Below are positions 25,348-32,968 of a stretch of 64,000 nt of DNA, piece after piece (position 1 is the stretch's first letter; every line of letters starts with the position of its first letter). Source of the stretch: CAZDXJ01 sp050303615 (lineage in GTDB: Bacteria > Pseudomonadota > Gammaproteobacteria > Methylococcales > Methylomonadaceae); contig JBNLCC010000033.1 in assembly GCA_050303615.1 (NCBI GenBank), forward strand, positions 1-64,000, written 5' to 3'. Below the pieces are notes generated by a model. That model saw nothing but the letters and a program-made list of their open reading frames with translations. It did not search any database and had not been told where the DNA came from. Position numbers and translations under genes: made by a program.

Positions 25348-25773
25348 ATGGATACCGACAGCCGCATCATGCTTTATTACAAAGGCGACATCAGCGCCTT
25401 GACCCTGTTTTGCCAGCAGGCTAACGGCAGCGTCTGCTTTCCGCCGTTGCCCAAACTGTCGGTAGCCGTTCCCGAAGACGAAGAACGCCCCCAACAGGTC
25501 AATCTGCATCCGGTTCAGCTGATTCACAAAATTAACCAGGAATTGCAATTAGATGATGATCTATTGGTTCCGGAGCCGGGTTTTTACGAACAGGTTGAAA
25601 CGCCGAAGGGCATCGTCATCGTCTACATGGCTCGTTTTAAACTGCTGGATCCGCCACATCAATTGATGGCGGCAAGACAATGCAAAATGCAGCCGCTAAC
25701 CGCGTTAATCGGTCGGCCTCCCGCTGAAATGGAACTGCTGCGTCGTGCTTACACCCTCGTTATGGAAGACTGA
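25348..25773 (+). CDS. Conserved nif-linked protein, function unknown
   Basis: A 141-residue soluble protein, 37 bases after the previous gene. No domain recognised. It has two cysteines (Cys22, Cys31) in the N-terminal part and one near residue 110, which does not resemble a cluster motif. No ribosome site is obvious before the ATG, so the start could be internal. It is followed by a GTG start for the Fe-S protein two bases after its stop. Confidence 0.55.
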   Translation: MDTDSRIMLYYKGDISALTLFCQQANGSVCFPPLPKLSVAVPEDEERPQQVNLHPVQLIHKINQELQLDDDLLVPEPGFYEQVETPKGIVIVYMARFKLLDPPHQLMAARQCKMQPLTALIGRPPAEMELLRRAYTLVMED

Positions 25774-25775
25774 AA

Positions 25776-27041
25776 GTGTTCGATTTCATGGATTTTGAAG
25801 GCGCCGCCGAAAATTACGATTCGGGTTCGGGGCCTTATATTCCGGAAGCTGCCGATTGTATGCGTTGTGGCATGTGTTTAAGCCGCTGTCCCACTTATCA
25901 ACTGGCCCGCGACGAGCAGGAAGGCCCACGGCAACGCGTTCGTTCGCTGAGCCGCTTGCTGGTTGAACATCAACAAATCGATGCCGAAGCCATCCGGCAT
26001 TTGCAAAACTGCATGCAGTGCCGGGCTTGTGAGGCAGTTTGCCCCAGCCGTATGAGCTATGCTGAATTGTACGACCAGGCGCAACAAAATCTGGCGGCAG
26101 GGCGTAAAAAGAATCTCTACACCCGTATAGCATTAAAATTGATTGCAAATAAGCGGTTAATAAATGCGCTGATACCGTTAATCTGGTTCTACCAGCGTTG
26201 CGGAATGCGTACCCTGTTCGACAAATTAGGTATTCTGGAATTTGTAGGATTGAATCGGGCGGATAAGATCGCCCCACAGGCGGTATTGACTCCGCTAAAC
26301 CAGCGTTATTCGGTTGCCGCACCGCTTGGCAAAGTAGCTTTGTTTAGCGGATGCATCAGCGACCGTTTCGACCAGACGACGTTATTGGCAGCGATCAAGG
26401 TGCTGAATCGGATCGGCTACGAAGTACTGGTTCCGGAACAGCAAGGTTGCTGCGGCGCGATTCATTATCACAACGGCGAACAGGATACGGCAAAACAGCT
26501 GATGCAGCACAATCTCGCGCTATTTTCCGAACTTTCCGTCGATGCGGTGCTCTACTGCGCGACCGGCTGCGGCAGTCAATTACAGGATTATCCGCGAATA
26601 TTGGAGCAACAGGCGGACAAGGGGCAGGTTTGGCAGGACAAACTGCAGGAAGTGACTGAGTTTGTCGATCGCCACTGGCCGGATTCGTTGTCATTGCAAT
26701 GCTATGAGAAAAAAGTAGCGGTACATGAGCCCTGTTCCCAACGCAACGTGCTTCACAATCAGCGGGCCGTCTACCGCCTGTTGGGCAGAATTCCGGGGTG
26801 CGAGGTCGCTGAGTTGGAAGATAATCAACTGTGCTGCGGAGCGGGAGGAAGTTACATGCTGACCCACCCGGAACAGGCCGATGCACTTCGCGATTTAAAA
26901 TGGCGGCATGTGCAGGCTAGCTCGCCGGATTATCTGGTTACCGCCAATATCGGTTGTGCGCTGCATTTGGCGACTGCCGACCAATCGAAAACTCCGGCCC
27001 GTATCGTGCATCCGCTGCAGCTGATTGCCGACCTGTTATAA
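25776..27041 (+). CDS. GlcF/HdrD-like Fe-S oxidoreductase subunit
   Basis: A 421-residue protein starting at GTG 25776. Two 4Fe-4S motifs lie near the N-terminus (CMRCGMCLSRCP from residue 28, and CMQCRACEAVCP about 50 residues later). Two CCG domains follow (GCCGAIHYHNGE and CCGAGGSYML, each with an upstream cysteine). This is the architecture of glycolate oxidase subunit GlcF and heterodisulfide-reductase-related subunits, which pass electrons between a flavoprotein and quinone. No glcD or glcE is adjacent. The nif location suggests an electron-transfer role tied to nitrogen fixation. Confidence 0.85.
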   Translation: MFDFMDFEGAAENYDSGSGPYIPEAADCMRCGMCLSRCPTYQLARDEQEGPRQRVRSLSRLLVEHQQIDAEAIRHLQNCMQCRACEAVCPSRMSYAELYDQAQQNLAAGRKKNLYTRIALKLIANKRLINALIPLIWFYQRCGMRTLFDKLGILEFVGLNRADKIAPQAVLTPLNQRYSVAAPLGKVALFSGCISDRFDQTTLLAAIKVLNRIGYEVLVPEQQGCCGAIHYHNGEQDTAKQLMQHNLALFSELSVDAVLYCATGCGSQLQDYPRILEQQADKGQVWQDKLQEVTEFVDRHWPDSLSLQCYEKKVAVHEPCSQRNVLHNQRAVYRLLGRIPGCEVAELEDNQLCCGAGGSYMLTHPEQADALRDLKWRHVQASSPDYLVTANIGCALHLATADQSKTPARIVHPLQLIADLL

Positions 27042-27104
27042 AAGTGAACGCCTTTCCGCGCTTAACGTGAGGATGCATATATTGCGTACCGGACGAATGG
27101 TAAT

Positions 27105-27491
27105 ATGATGGAAAAAACCGATACATTGCTGCTGGACTACACACCGATCGATGATAATCATCAGCAATTCGTCGAACTGCTGAAGCAGTTGGAAACGACA
27201 GACAACGCCCAATTTCCCCAATTATTCCGGCAGTTGTACGAACACACCGAAGCCCATTTCGATTTGGAAAACCGCTTGATGGATCAATATGCATTTCCGG
27301 CGGCGGCGGAACATAAAGGCGAACATCAGCGGGTGCTAGCCGAATTCAGGCAATTCAGCAAACGGGTTGACAAAGGCCTGATCACCTTCGGCCGTTCGTA
27401 CGTCAAAGAACGCCTGCCCCAGTGGTTCGAGTTACACGTGACGACAATGGACAGCGCCTTGGTGGCGCATGTAAAAAAGGCTGTAACTTAG
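27105..27491 (+). CDS. Bacteriohemerythrin-like O2-binding protein
   Basis: A 128-residue single hemerythrin domain. Di-iron ligands are visible: the first histidine in DDNHQQF, then HTEAHFDLEN (H...HxxxE), EHKGEHQ (HxxxH) and the late WFELHVTTMD (HxxxxD). Such proteins bind O2 reversibly. In methanotrophs, bacteriohemerythrins supply O2 to methane monooxygenase; here, at the end of the nif operon, O2 scavenging to shield nitrogenase is equally plausible. Confidence 0.9.
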   Translation: MMEKTDTLLLDYTPIDDNHQQFVELLKQLETTDNAQFPQLFRQLYEHTEAHFDLENRLMDQYAFPAAAEHKGEHQRVLAEFRQFSKRVDKGLITFGRSYVKERLPQWFELHVTTMDSALVAHVKKAVT

Positions 27492-27604
27492 CTATATAGT
27501 TGGTTAAGAAATGCTATTGGTGAACCGGAAGATAAGGCAGTATGCAATAAACCGGCTTTATCCATGCGAGGGCTAGCCGTATATCGACGAAGCCTGGCGG
27601 AATC

Positions 27605-27781
27605 ATGGCCAATATGTCGTTTGTGTCACCAAAGCAGCTGGAAATTTTGTTAAGCGAGCCTAATCTTGCGAAAGGAGAAACGAAAAATCATCTGGCAAGT
27701 TGCGAGATCAAATTGCAGGAGGCAAAAAATCGCGACTGGTCAAAAAAAAGCGCCATACATAGCATCGTGCCGCTCAGCTAG
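27605..27781 (+). other. Short ORF, possible zinc-finger-like remnant
   Basis: A 58-codon ORF from ATG 27605, with GGCGGA just upstream. It encodes VSPKQLEILL, then NHLASCEIKL, faintly like the start of anti-sigma-type zinc-finger domains (compare the N-terminus of the kinase at 46227), but the second cysteine is missing. Apart from this, 27492-27916 holds nothing I can name. Confidence 0.2.
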
Positions 27782-27916
27782 ATAGTTTAAATAGCCCATC
27801 CGGCGAGGGAAAATGTTGATTGTTCTCCCTATATTTTCTGCTATTGGGGATAGGGTAAGGAAAGAGAAATTATAAGGATGTCCTCACAACCCGCACAACC
27901 GCATTTAACGTCTTCT

Positions 27917-29623
27917 CTACCGCACACAGTTAGTCGACGGGTACGGAACCTTGAATGTGTGCTTTGCCTTGACTAGCGTCGTGTCCGTTTGAATTGCACA
28001 ATTGCAGCCGTTCCCGGTGCAATATCCGGCAGGTCCCGATGCCGCTATCGGAAGCTGCGACCACGGATCGCGGAATTTACCCCACCATAGGCGCGTCGTG
28101 CTGGTCGCAAGCTCCATCATCCAGGTCACGGAAATATCGAATGTACTACTGTCCGTCGGATAGGTCGTAGGATCGACTTTCCAAAGCACCGTCTGAGCAA
28201 CATTGGAGAGTCTGCCATTTGGTGTTTGACCGTTTTGCGGATCTCCGACGATCCAACGTTGACATATGTTGTGATCAGACACCATCTGGATGCTACTGTC
28301 GCAATTTTCAACGGTGTCGCCGACCGTGCAGTATCGATATTTCGTAAAAGTGCCTTCGTTACCTTTGTCGCCCGCATCAACTACGAGTGGAGGTACTGTC
28401 GTGTCGAAAGAATTGCTCCAGCTCACGCCGGCGTTAATGCCAGCGCCTGATATATTGACATCACCGCCAAGGCTGAAGCTGAATCCGGAACTGTAATTTT
28501 CGCTCTTGCCTTGGTCGCCTGCAGGCGCCGCGTTTTCCTGCACCACGGTCGGACCATTTGGTGGGACAATGTTGACTTCATAGTAGTGCGGGTAGTTGGC
28601 GTAGCGGCAGATACGTTCGTCGAATTTGAACGGAACATTCGAAATATCAATGCCCCCCGTGCAGTGTGTTCTGTCGTCGGACCAATCAACGACAAGGGCC
28701 CCGTCGAAGGGTCTTAGGATAATACTATCACTATCAGCTTTCTTACTGGCAGACTGAAATTTTGCCTCCGTCGCTGTCCAGTCACCACCAGTGTTGACGA
28801 GATAATAGTCCATCTTTTCGTCGCATGAGTGTAACGCGTATAAGTGGATTGGCGTATTGTAGAGTCCGTTTGACGTCGAGGTAAGGGTCCAGCTTTGAAC
28901 GGGGCTACTAGCCCAGTCGGTCGCTGTTGCACTTGGATCGTCACCTACTACCGGGGGATTAGTCAATTCGCTTACGAGGACATCGACCGCCCGCTGCAAT
29001 GCCCCTTCGTCAATCTCTACATTGTCACTGATCGGTGAATGGGCATTGGCGAGGATCCTGGCCGAAGGTCGATTGTATTCCTTACGAAGGGCGTAGGCGG
29101 AGACTACAGGATGAGTAGTGGATTCGTACGCCACTCCATCGCGGAGCAGAGTGTGCAACGCTTCGATATCGTGGGTGCTTGCGTTGAGCAGCAAAATGGT
29201 CTGACCTGCGGCATAGGCCTGTCGGACAGCCCCTTGCTCCGCGCGTGACAATCCACCAGCCGGTCTTAGATGCGGACGTTTGCTGAGAGGCCTAGCAAGA
29301 ATGATCGGCGTAGTGCTTGCATCGGTACGACGCGAGAAAGGCTTAGCAATAATGATCGGCGTAGTGCTTGCATCGGTACGACGCGAGAAAGGCACGACGG
29401 TGATCGCGTCGGCAATCGCGTCAGCGAGGGCGCCGGAGGGATTGCCGATCTTCTGGACAATGCCAGGGTAGCTGCTCGTCCACGCTCGTGTCGGCAACAT
29501 CAACAGCCACGCGATTAGCAGCCACGCAACTGCGCCGGGAAAGGTGGTTCGCGGCGCTCTCGATACGCCAGTAATGCCGTCAACGTTCATAGCGGAGTTT
29601 GAGGTGATTTCTTGCGGTGTCAT
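27917..29623 (-). CDS. Secreted orphan protein with leukocidin-like segment
   Basis: A 568-residue protein from the ATG at 29623 (GAGGAC 8-10 bases upstream); the frame is open to 29695. A hydrophobic segment FPGAVAWLLIAWLLMLP near residue 30 is a likely signal peptide. A 17-residue repeat (PFSRRTDASTTPII...) occurs twice near residues 77-110. Residues of the middle part, SSGFSFSLGGDV...GVSWSNS, recall the beta-hairpin segment of leukocidin/hemolysin-type toxins. The C-terminus is cysteine-rich (GYCTGNGCNCAIQ). No immunity or secretion gene is nearby. I do not recognise the family; toxin-like function is speculative. Confidence 0.5.
   Translation of the reverse strand: MTPQEITSNSAMNVDGITGVSRAPRTTFPGAVAWLLIAWLLMLPTRAWTSSYPGIVQKIGNPSGALADAIADAITVVPFSRRTDASTTPIIIAKPFSRRTDASTTPIILARPLSKRPHLRPAGGLSRAEQGAVRQAYAAGQTILLLNASTHDIEALHTLLRDGVAYESTTHPVVSAYALRKEYNRPSARILANAHSPISDNVEIDEGALQRAVDVLVSELTNPPVVGDDPSATATDWASSPVQSWTLTSTSNGLYNTPIHLYALHSCDEKMDYYLVNTGGDWTATEAKFQSASKKADSDSIILRPFDGALVVDWSDDRTHCTGGIDISNVPFKFDERICRYANYPHYYEVNIVPPNGPTVVQENAAPAGDQGKSENYSSGFSFSLGGDVNISGAGINAGVSWSNSFDTTVPPLVVDAGDKGNEGTFTKYRYCTVGDTVENCDSSIQMVSDHNICQRWIVGDPQNGQTPNGRLSNVAQTVLWKVDPTTYPTDSSTFDISVTWMMELATSTTRLWWGKFRDPWSQLPIAASGPAGYCTGNGCNCAIQTDTTLVKAKHTFKVPYPSTNCVR
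29291..29392. repeat. Tandem 51-base duplication inside the orphan secreted gene
   Basis: Two adjacent near-identical 51-base copies (29291-29341 and 29342-29392), differing at two positions. They keep the reading frame and give the 17-residue protein repeat. Confidence 0.95.
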
Positions 29624-29978
29624 TGTTGTATGTCCTCTTTCTTGGTACTCAAATCCGGTCTGCTGGTGCTGTTCCCCAGACGTTCCGGTACGCAATCCTC
29701 ATGGCGTTGTGTCCGATACCGCAATGCTACCCGCGGAGACTATCCTCCTTCGGTTCGCGCGCGAAAGAGCCCGCGCGCAGTCGTTCTCACAGATCCCTAG
29801 CCTGGCGCCGTACGTCAATCCCGCACCGGCCTGGCTCAATGGCAGGGGCGTCTCGGTCACCGGCAGTGGCAGTCCTCAGGATGCGGAGATATCGTTTTTT
29901 CAAAGGTAAGTATAGAAGGACCCGGTTTGTGCGTCAAGGGAACAGAAACCACCACCCAGGGCAATCGGACCTCTCTCG

Positions 29979-29999
29979 TTCCCACGCTCTGCGTGGGAA
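29979..29999. repeat. REP-like palindrome TTCCCACGC/GCGTGGGAA
   Basis: TTCCCACGC and GCGTGGGAA around TCT. The core CGTTCCCACGCTCTGCGTGG is a widely dispersed intergenic element in gammaproteobacteria and cyanobacteria. It lies in the 29.6-30.1 kb gap, which otherwise holds only the terminator at 30014. Confidence 0.8.
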
Positions 30000-30013
30000 T
30001 GCATATATCAGAA

Positions 30014-30036
30014 AAAGGGCCATATAAATGGCCCTT
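30014..30036 (-). terminator. Terminator of the dihaem peroxidase gene
   Basis: On the minus strand AAGGGCCAT and ATGGCCCTT pair around TTAT and are followed by TTTC. It is about 47 bases beyond the stop codon at 30083. Confidence 0.8.
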
Positions 30037-30082
30037 CACAGCTTTAAAAAACGAGGTTTTTCAGAGATTGTTCTTCTTCGAT

Positions 30083-31270
30083 TTAGTCGTCGTTTTCGTC
30101 TTCCGTCTCCGCATCGTTATCATGACCCCGGTGCTTCGGGACATAGCCGTCGGAAAGCGTCTTCAAGAATGCCACGACGGCCAATTCTTCACTATGGCTT
30201 AAGCCCAAATTCCCCATGTCGGTTGCGTTAATGTTCTCTGCCACTTCGGGAAGCGGCCATCCGGCATCCGGGATGTCGCGGGTATTGTAAAAATGAACAA
30301 TCTCCTGCAGAGACTTGAAGTAGCCGTTGTGTGCGTATGCTTTGACAAAGTTCTTATTGGGACGTCGATCCACGTTGCGCAAGGTCGGTACTTTTTGTTT
30401 ACCAAGTTCCTGTTGATAATTCGAATCGCCTCCTGACTTCAGGAAACCACCTAGGCCTTCATCGATCCAATTTTCGCCAAGCGGATTCCAATCCGGCTCA
30501 TTATAGAATGGATTCAACGGGTTGCGAGGTACACCTATATTTTCATAGGTATAGTCTGTAAACAGCGGGGGAGCATGACAACCTGCACACCTCGCCTTTC
30601 CGTTGAATAACGCCAGACCTTGCTTTTCCCTAGCCGATAATTTGGCCTGTCCTTTTAACGAGTAATCATATTTAGAAGAAAATGGGCTGACTTCCGTAGA
30701 TCTTTCATACGCAGCAATTGAGCGGCCGATACATTCGTAATATCGGGCAGAGTCAGTGCACACCTCCGTGAATAAATCGCTATAACTTGATGCGATCACC
30801 TTGTCTATGACATCTTGTGCGCTGGACATGTTTTGCTCCAGTGGATTCAAGAACGGTCCCTGGGCCTGTTCGGCAAGCGGATCGTTCAACGTCTGACCGG
30901 TAGCCCTGCCATCCCAGAACATGCCGCCCATCCAGGTGTTTTGATAGTGGAGAACCGGGCTATTACCTGCATATGCGGCGCTTGGAGGCTTACGGTTACC
31001 GTAACGCCCGGGTTCCGCTCCTTCATAGACAGCGCCGGCTGCATTCGCGCCTTGGTCCGGTCCGGTAAAGCCGACTTGCGGATCATGGCAGGATACGCAA
31101 GCTTGTCCCGGCGGATTAGAGAGATTGGTATCGTGGAATAGAAACCTGCCTAGTTGCTCTTGAGGTGTCAGATCGTTTTCTACAGAGCAGATTGGTGGTT
31201 TTGCTTGTGCCACTGCTCCGGGTAGGATTATCAGAATCCCTGCCAACAGTAAAAATTTTTTGCGGATCAT
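30083..31270 (-). CDS. MauG/CcpA-like dihaem c-type peroxidase
   Basis: A 395-residue periplasmic protein with a signal peptide (cleaved near AVAQAKP). It has two haem-binding sites, CVSCH near residue 60 and CAGCH near residue 230, in the order of bacterial dihaem peroxidases. The C-terminal ends in an acidic tail DNDAETEDENDD. These enzymes reduce H2O2 or, as MauG, modify tryptophan side chains. It is divergent from the MopE/CorA-like gene. MopE carries a tryptophan-derived kynurenine in its copper site, so a MauG-like enzyme here is of interest. GAGGAG lies 10 bases before the ATG. Confidence 0.9.
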   Translation of the reverse strand: MIRKKFLLLAGILIILPGAVAQAKPPICSVENDLTPQEQLGRFLFHDTNLSNPPGQACVSCHDPQVGFTGPDQGANAAGAVYEGAEPGRYGNRKPPSAAYAGNSPVLHYQNTWMGGMFWDGRATGQTLNDPLAEQAQGPFLNPLEQNMSSAQDVIDKVIASSYSDLFTEVCTDSARYYECIGRSIAAYERSTEVSPFSSKYDYSLKGQAKLSAREKQGLALFNGKARCAGCHAPPLFTDYTYENIGVPRNPLNPFYNEPDWNPLGENWIDEGLGGFLKSGGDSNYQQELGKQKVPTLRNVDRRPNKNFVKAYAHNGYFKSLQEIVHFYNTRDIPDAGWPLPEVAENINATDMGNLGLSHSEELAVVAFLKTLSDGYVPKHRGHDNDAETEDENDD

Positions 31271-31721
31271 TTTAGAATCTCCTCTGGGTTGAGTAAGTTT
31301 AGGCGGGCGTAGCCAAATCGCTACGTCCCGGGCAAATCAACCCCCCCTTTTTTTCCCTTTTAAATATTCAACGGGTTACTGTTGCAAGTAATCTATCTCA
31401 TTAAGATATTGTTGAATATTTAACCGATGTTGGCTACAAAACCGAGAAACAACTAATCTAATCCGGTAGAAAGAGGATGTGAGTCAGTTAATTGCTCGTC
31501 GATAACATCAGTACTTGAAGTAAAGACTATTAATTGAAATATGTCAACTGATAATAAATGTAAGAATTGCTCGTTTGATAAGATGAAGCGGTTAGGTATT
31601 TTCAATAAAAGTGAGTGATATCCCTGATTACATGTGTTAAATAACCTAGTTTAATTATAGAATTGAGAGCTATGAATTATTAATTCATAATAAAACAATA
31701 TGTTAAAAGTGGTTAATATTG

Positions 31722-31737
31722 TGGTATGTGATTTGCT
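31722..31737 (+). promoter_or_regulatory. Candidate sigma-54 promoter of the MopE/CorA-like gene
   Basis: TGGTATGTGATTTGCT: GG and GC with 10-base spacing and an exact TTGCT; CAC after GG is changed to TAT. It is 52 bases before the ATG. The rest of the 31271-31788 gap is AT-rich; a small stem CGTAGC...GCTACG at 31308-31325 lies in the leader of the divergent peroxidase gene. Confidence 0.55.
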
Positions 31738-31788
31738 GAATATCATTGATTTATCCTTAGGATTTTTTTTATTTTGGAGATCAAATCA

Positions 31789-32793
31789 ATGAAAATGGCT
31801 ACTGAATCCTTTTCTGTTAAAGCCGCTTTAATGTCCCTGGCGCTGACATTTACCGCTTCAGCCAATGCAGCAGGCACCTGGCTCAATGACGACAACACGC
31901 TTGAACCGGGGACGACCATTCAGGCTATCGCCGCAAATTCCAACAAAAACAGTTACACCGGTAACCCGGCGTTAACAAACCGGGCGTGGGGTATGCAGGG
32001 TACATGGCTTAGTTTTGAAGTGGAGGCGCCGGCGGATGTGCTTTTATCACTGTCGTCTGCAGCCACGAATGCGCCGGGCTTTACCGTTTATAGAACGGAC
32101 GGGCCGTTTACCGGCAATGGTACGGGAACGAGTGAAAAAGATGGCACTGCCGGCGCTATACATGCTTTCAATCAAGTGGCACAGGCGGGGGATCCGGGGA
32201 TCGTTTGGGCGACTGATAACGATGTGTCCGGTTCATTGGAAGGGAATACCACGGAAAACGGCATTGTTGAAACACTTGGCTATGTCAACGGGTCCGGCAT
32301 GGATTATGTCAACTTTTACGGATACGAAGTTGCTGCCGGTGCCCATGATTTAAGTGTCGATAATACATATGAAAACGGCGTTTTCGGCAGTGTCGATCGC
32401 TTTGCCGGTGTGAATGGAGATACCAATTATGCCGTTTTGACCCTGGTTAATTTACAGCCGGGCTATTACACAATATTCCTTGGCGGAACTGATACCGGCG
32501 GCAGTGATACTCCGATCGATGTCAAAGTTTCCGCTATTCCCCTTTCTCCGGCTGATTGCTTGTTAAACTGGGAAGAAGAGAATAACCCTGAGTTATATCC
32601 CGGAAATTCGGAAACCGGAGCATCCGGTTTAATTTCTCAGACGATTCTTCAATATTATGTCCGTTATTATGCTGAAACCGATACCTATTTGGGCATATCT
32701 TCCAACAACCATCTATATTCTTTAGGTCCTGACGACCCGTCGCCGGTGGACTTGGGTGCATCTGCGGATCTGATGCCGGAATCTTGCCGGTAA
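31789..32793 (+). CDS. Exported MopE/CorA-like protein
   Basis: A 334-residue exported protein from the ATG at 31789 (GGAG 9 bases upstream). The signal peptide ends at SANAA. The main domain (30-260) begins GTWLNDDNTLEPGTTIQAIA and is rich in Gly, Thr and Asn. It resembles, from memory, the methanotroph copper-repressible surface proteins CorA and the C-terminal half of MopE. The last 80 residues form a separate module, DCLLNW...YYVRYYAETDTYLGISS...HLYSLG, also found in the protein at 37451. It is followed by a large dihaem peroxidase gene, the arrangement of mopE and its surface peroxidase in Methylococcus. The assignment depends on that synteny. Confidence 0.6.
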   Translation: MKMATESFSVKAALMSLALTFTASANAAGTWLNDDNTLEPGTTIQAIAANSNKNSYTGNPALTNRAWGMQGTWLSFEVEAPADVLLSLSSAATNAPGFTVYRTDGPFTGNGTGTSEKDGTAGAIHAFNQVAQAGDPGIVWATDNDVSGSLEGNTTENGIVETLGYVNGSGMDYVNFYGYEVAAGAHDLSVDNTYENGVFGSVDRFAGVNGDTNYAVLTLVNLQPGYYTIFLGGTDTGGSDTPIDVKVSAIPLSPADCLLNWEEENNPELYPGNSETGASGLISQTILQYYVRYYAETDTYLGISSNNHLYSLGPDDPSPVDLGASADLMPESCR

Positions 32794-32804
32794 GGTTGCT
32801 ATTG

Positions 32805-32827
32805 GTCGGGCATATCCAGTGCCCGAC
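32805..32827 (+). other. Hairpin between CorA-like gene and peroxidase gene
   Basis: GTCGGGCA and TGCCCGAC pair perfectly around TATCCAG. No T run follows, so it may stabilise the upstream message or reduce read-through into the peroxidase gene. Confidence 0.65.
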
Positions 32828-32968
32828 TTATACCCACTTTGTTCAAGTAAAACCTTGGTTTTCTGTTTTAAGTTATTGGCGACGAATGGGCATGCGTCAA
32901 ACGCTTGGCAATTGCCGATACGCAGCAGTCTTGTGTTGCTACCGTTCGTTTGTATCCGCGGAGTATGC

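Noticed and set aside
25776..27041. Annotating the Fe-S protein as glycolate oxidase subunit GlcF
   Set aside because: The architecture fits, but glcD and glcE are absent and the context is nif, so only a family-level call is made.
29544..29909. Plus-strand frame over the start of the orphan secreted gene
   Set aside because: It is a shadow of the minus-strand gene and its leader, with no ribosome site or domain.
31271..31788. Riboswitch or small RNA in the long gap before the MopE/CorA-like gene
   Set aside because: Only a 6-bp stem and AT-rich sequence were seen; no known riboswitch core.
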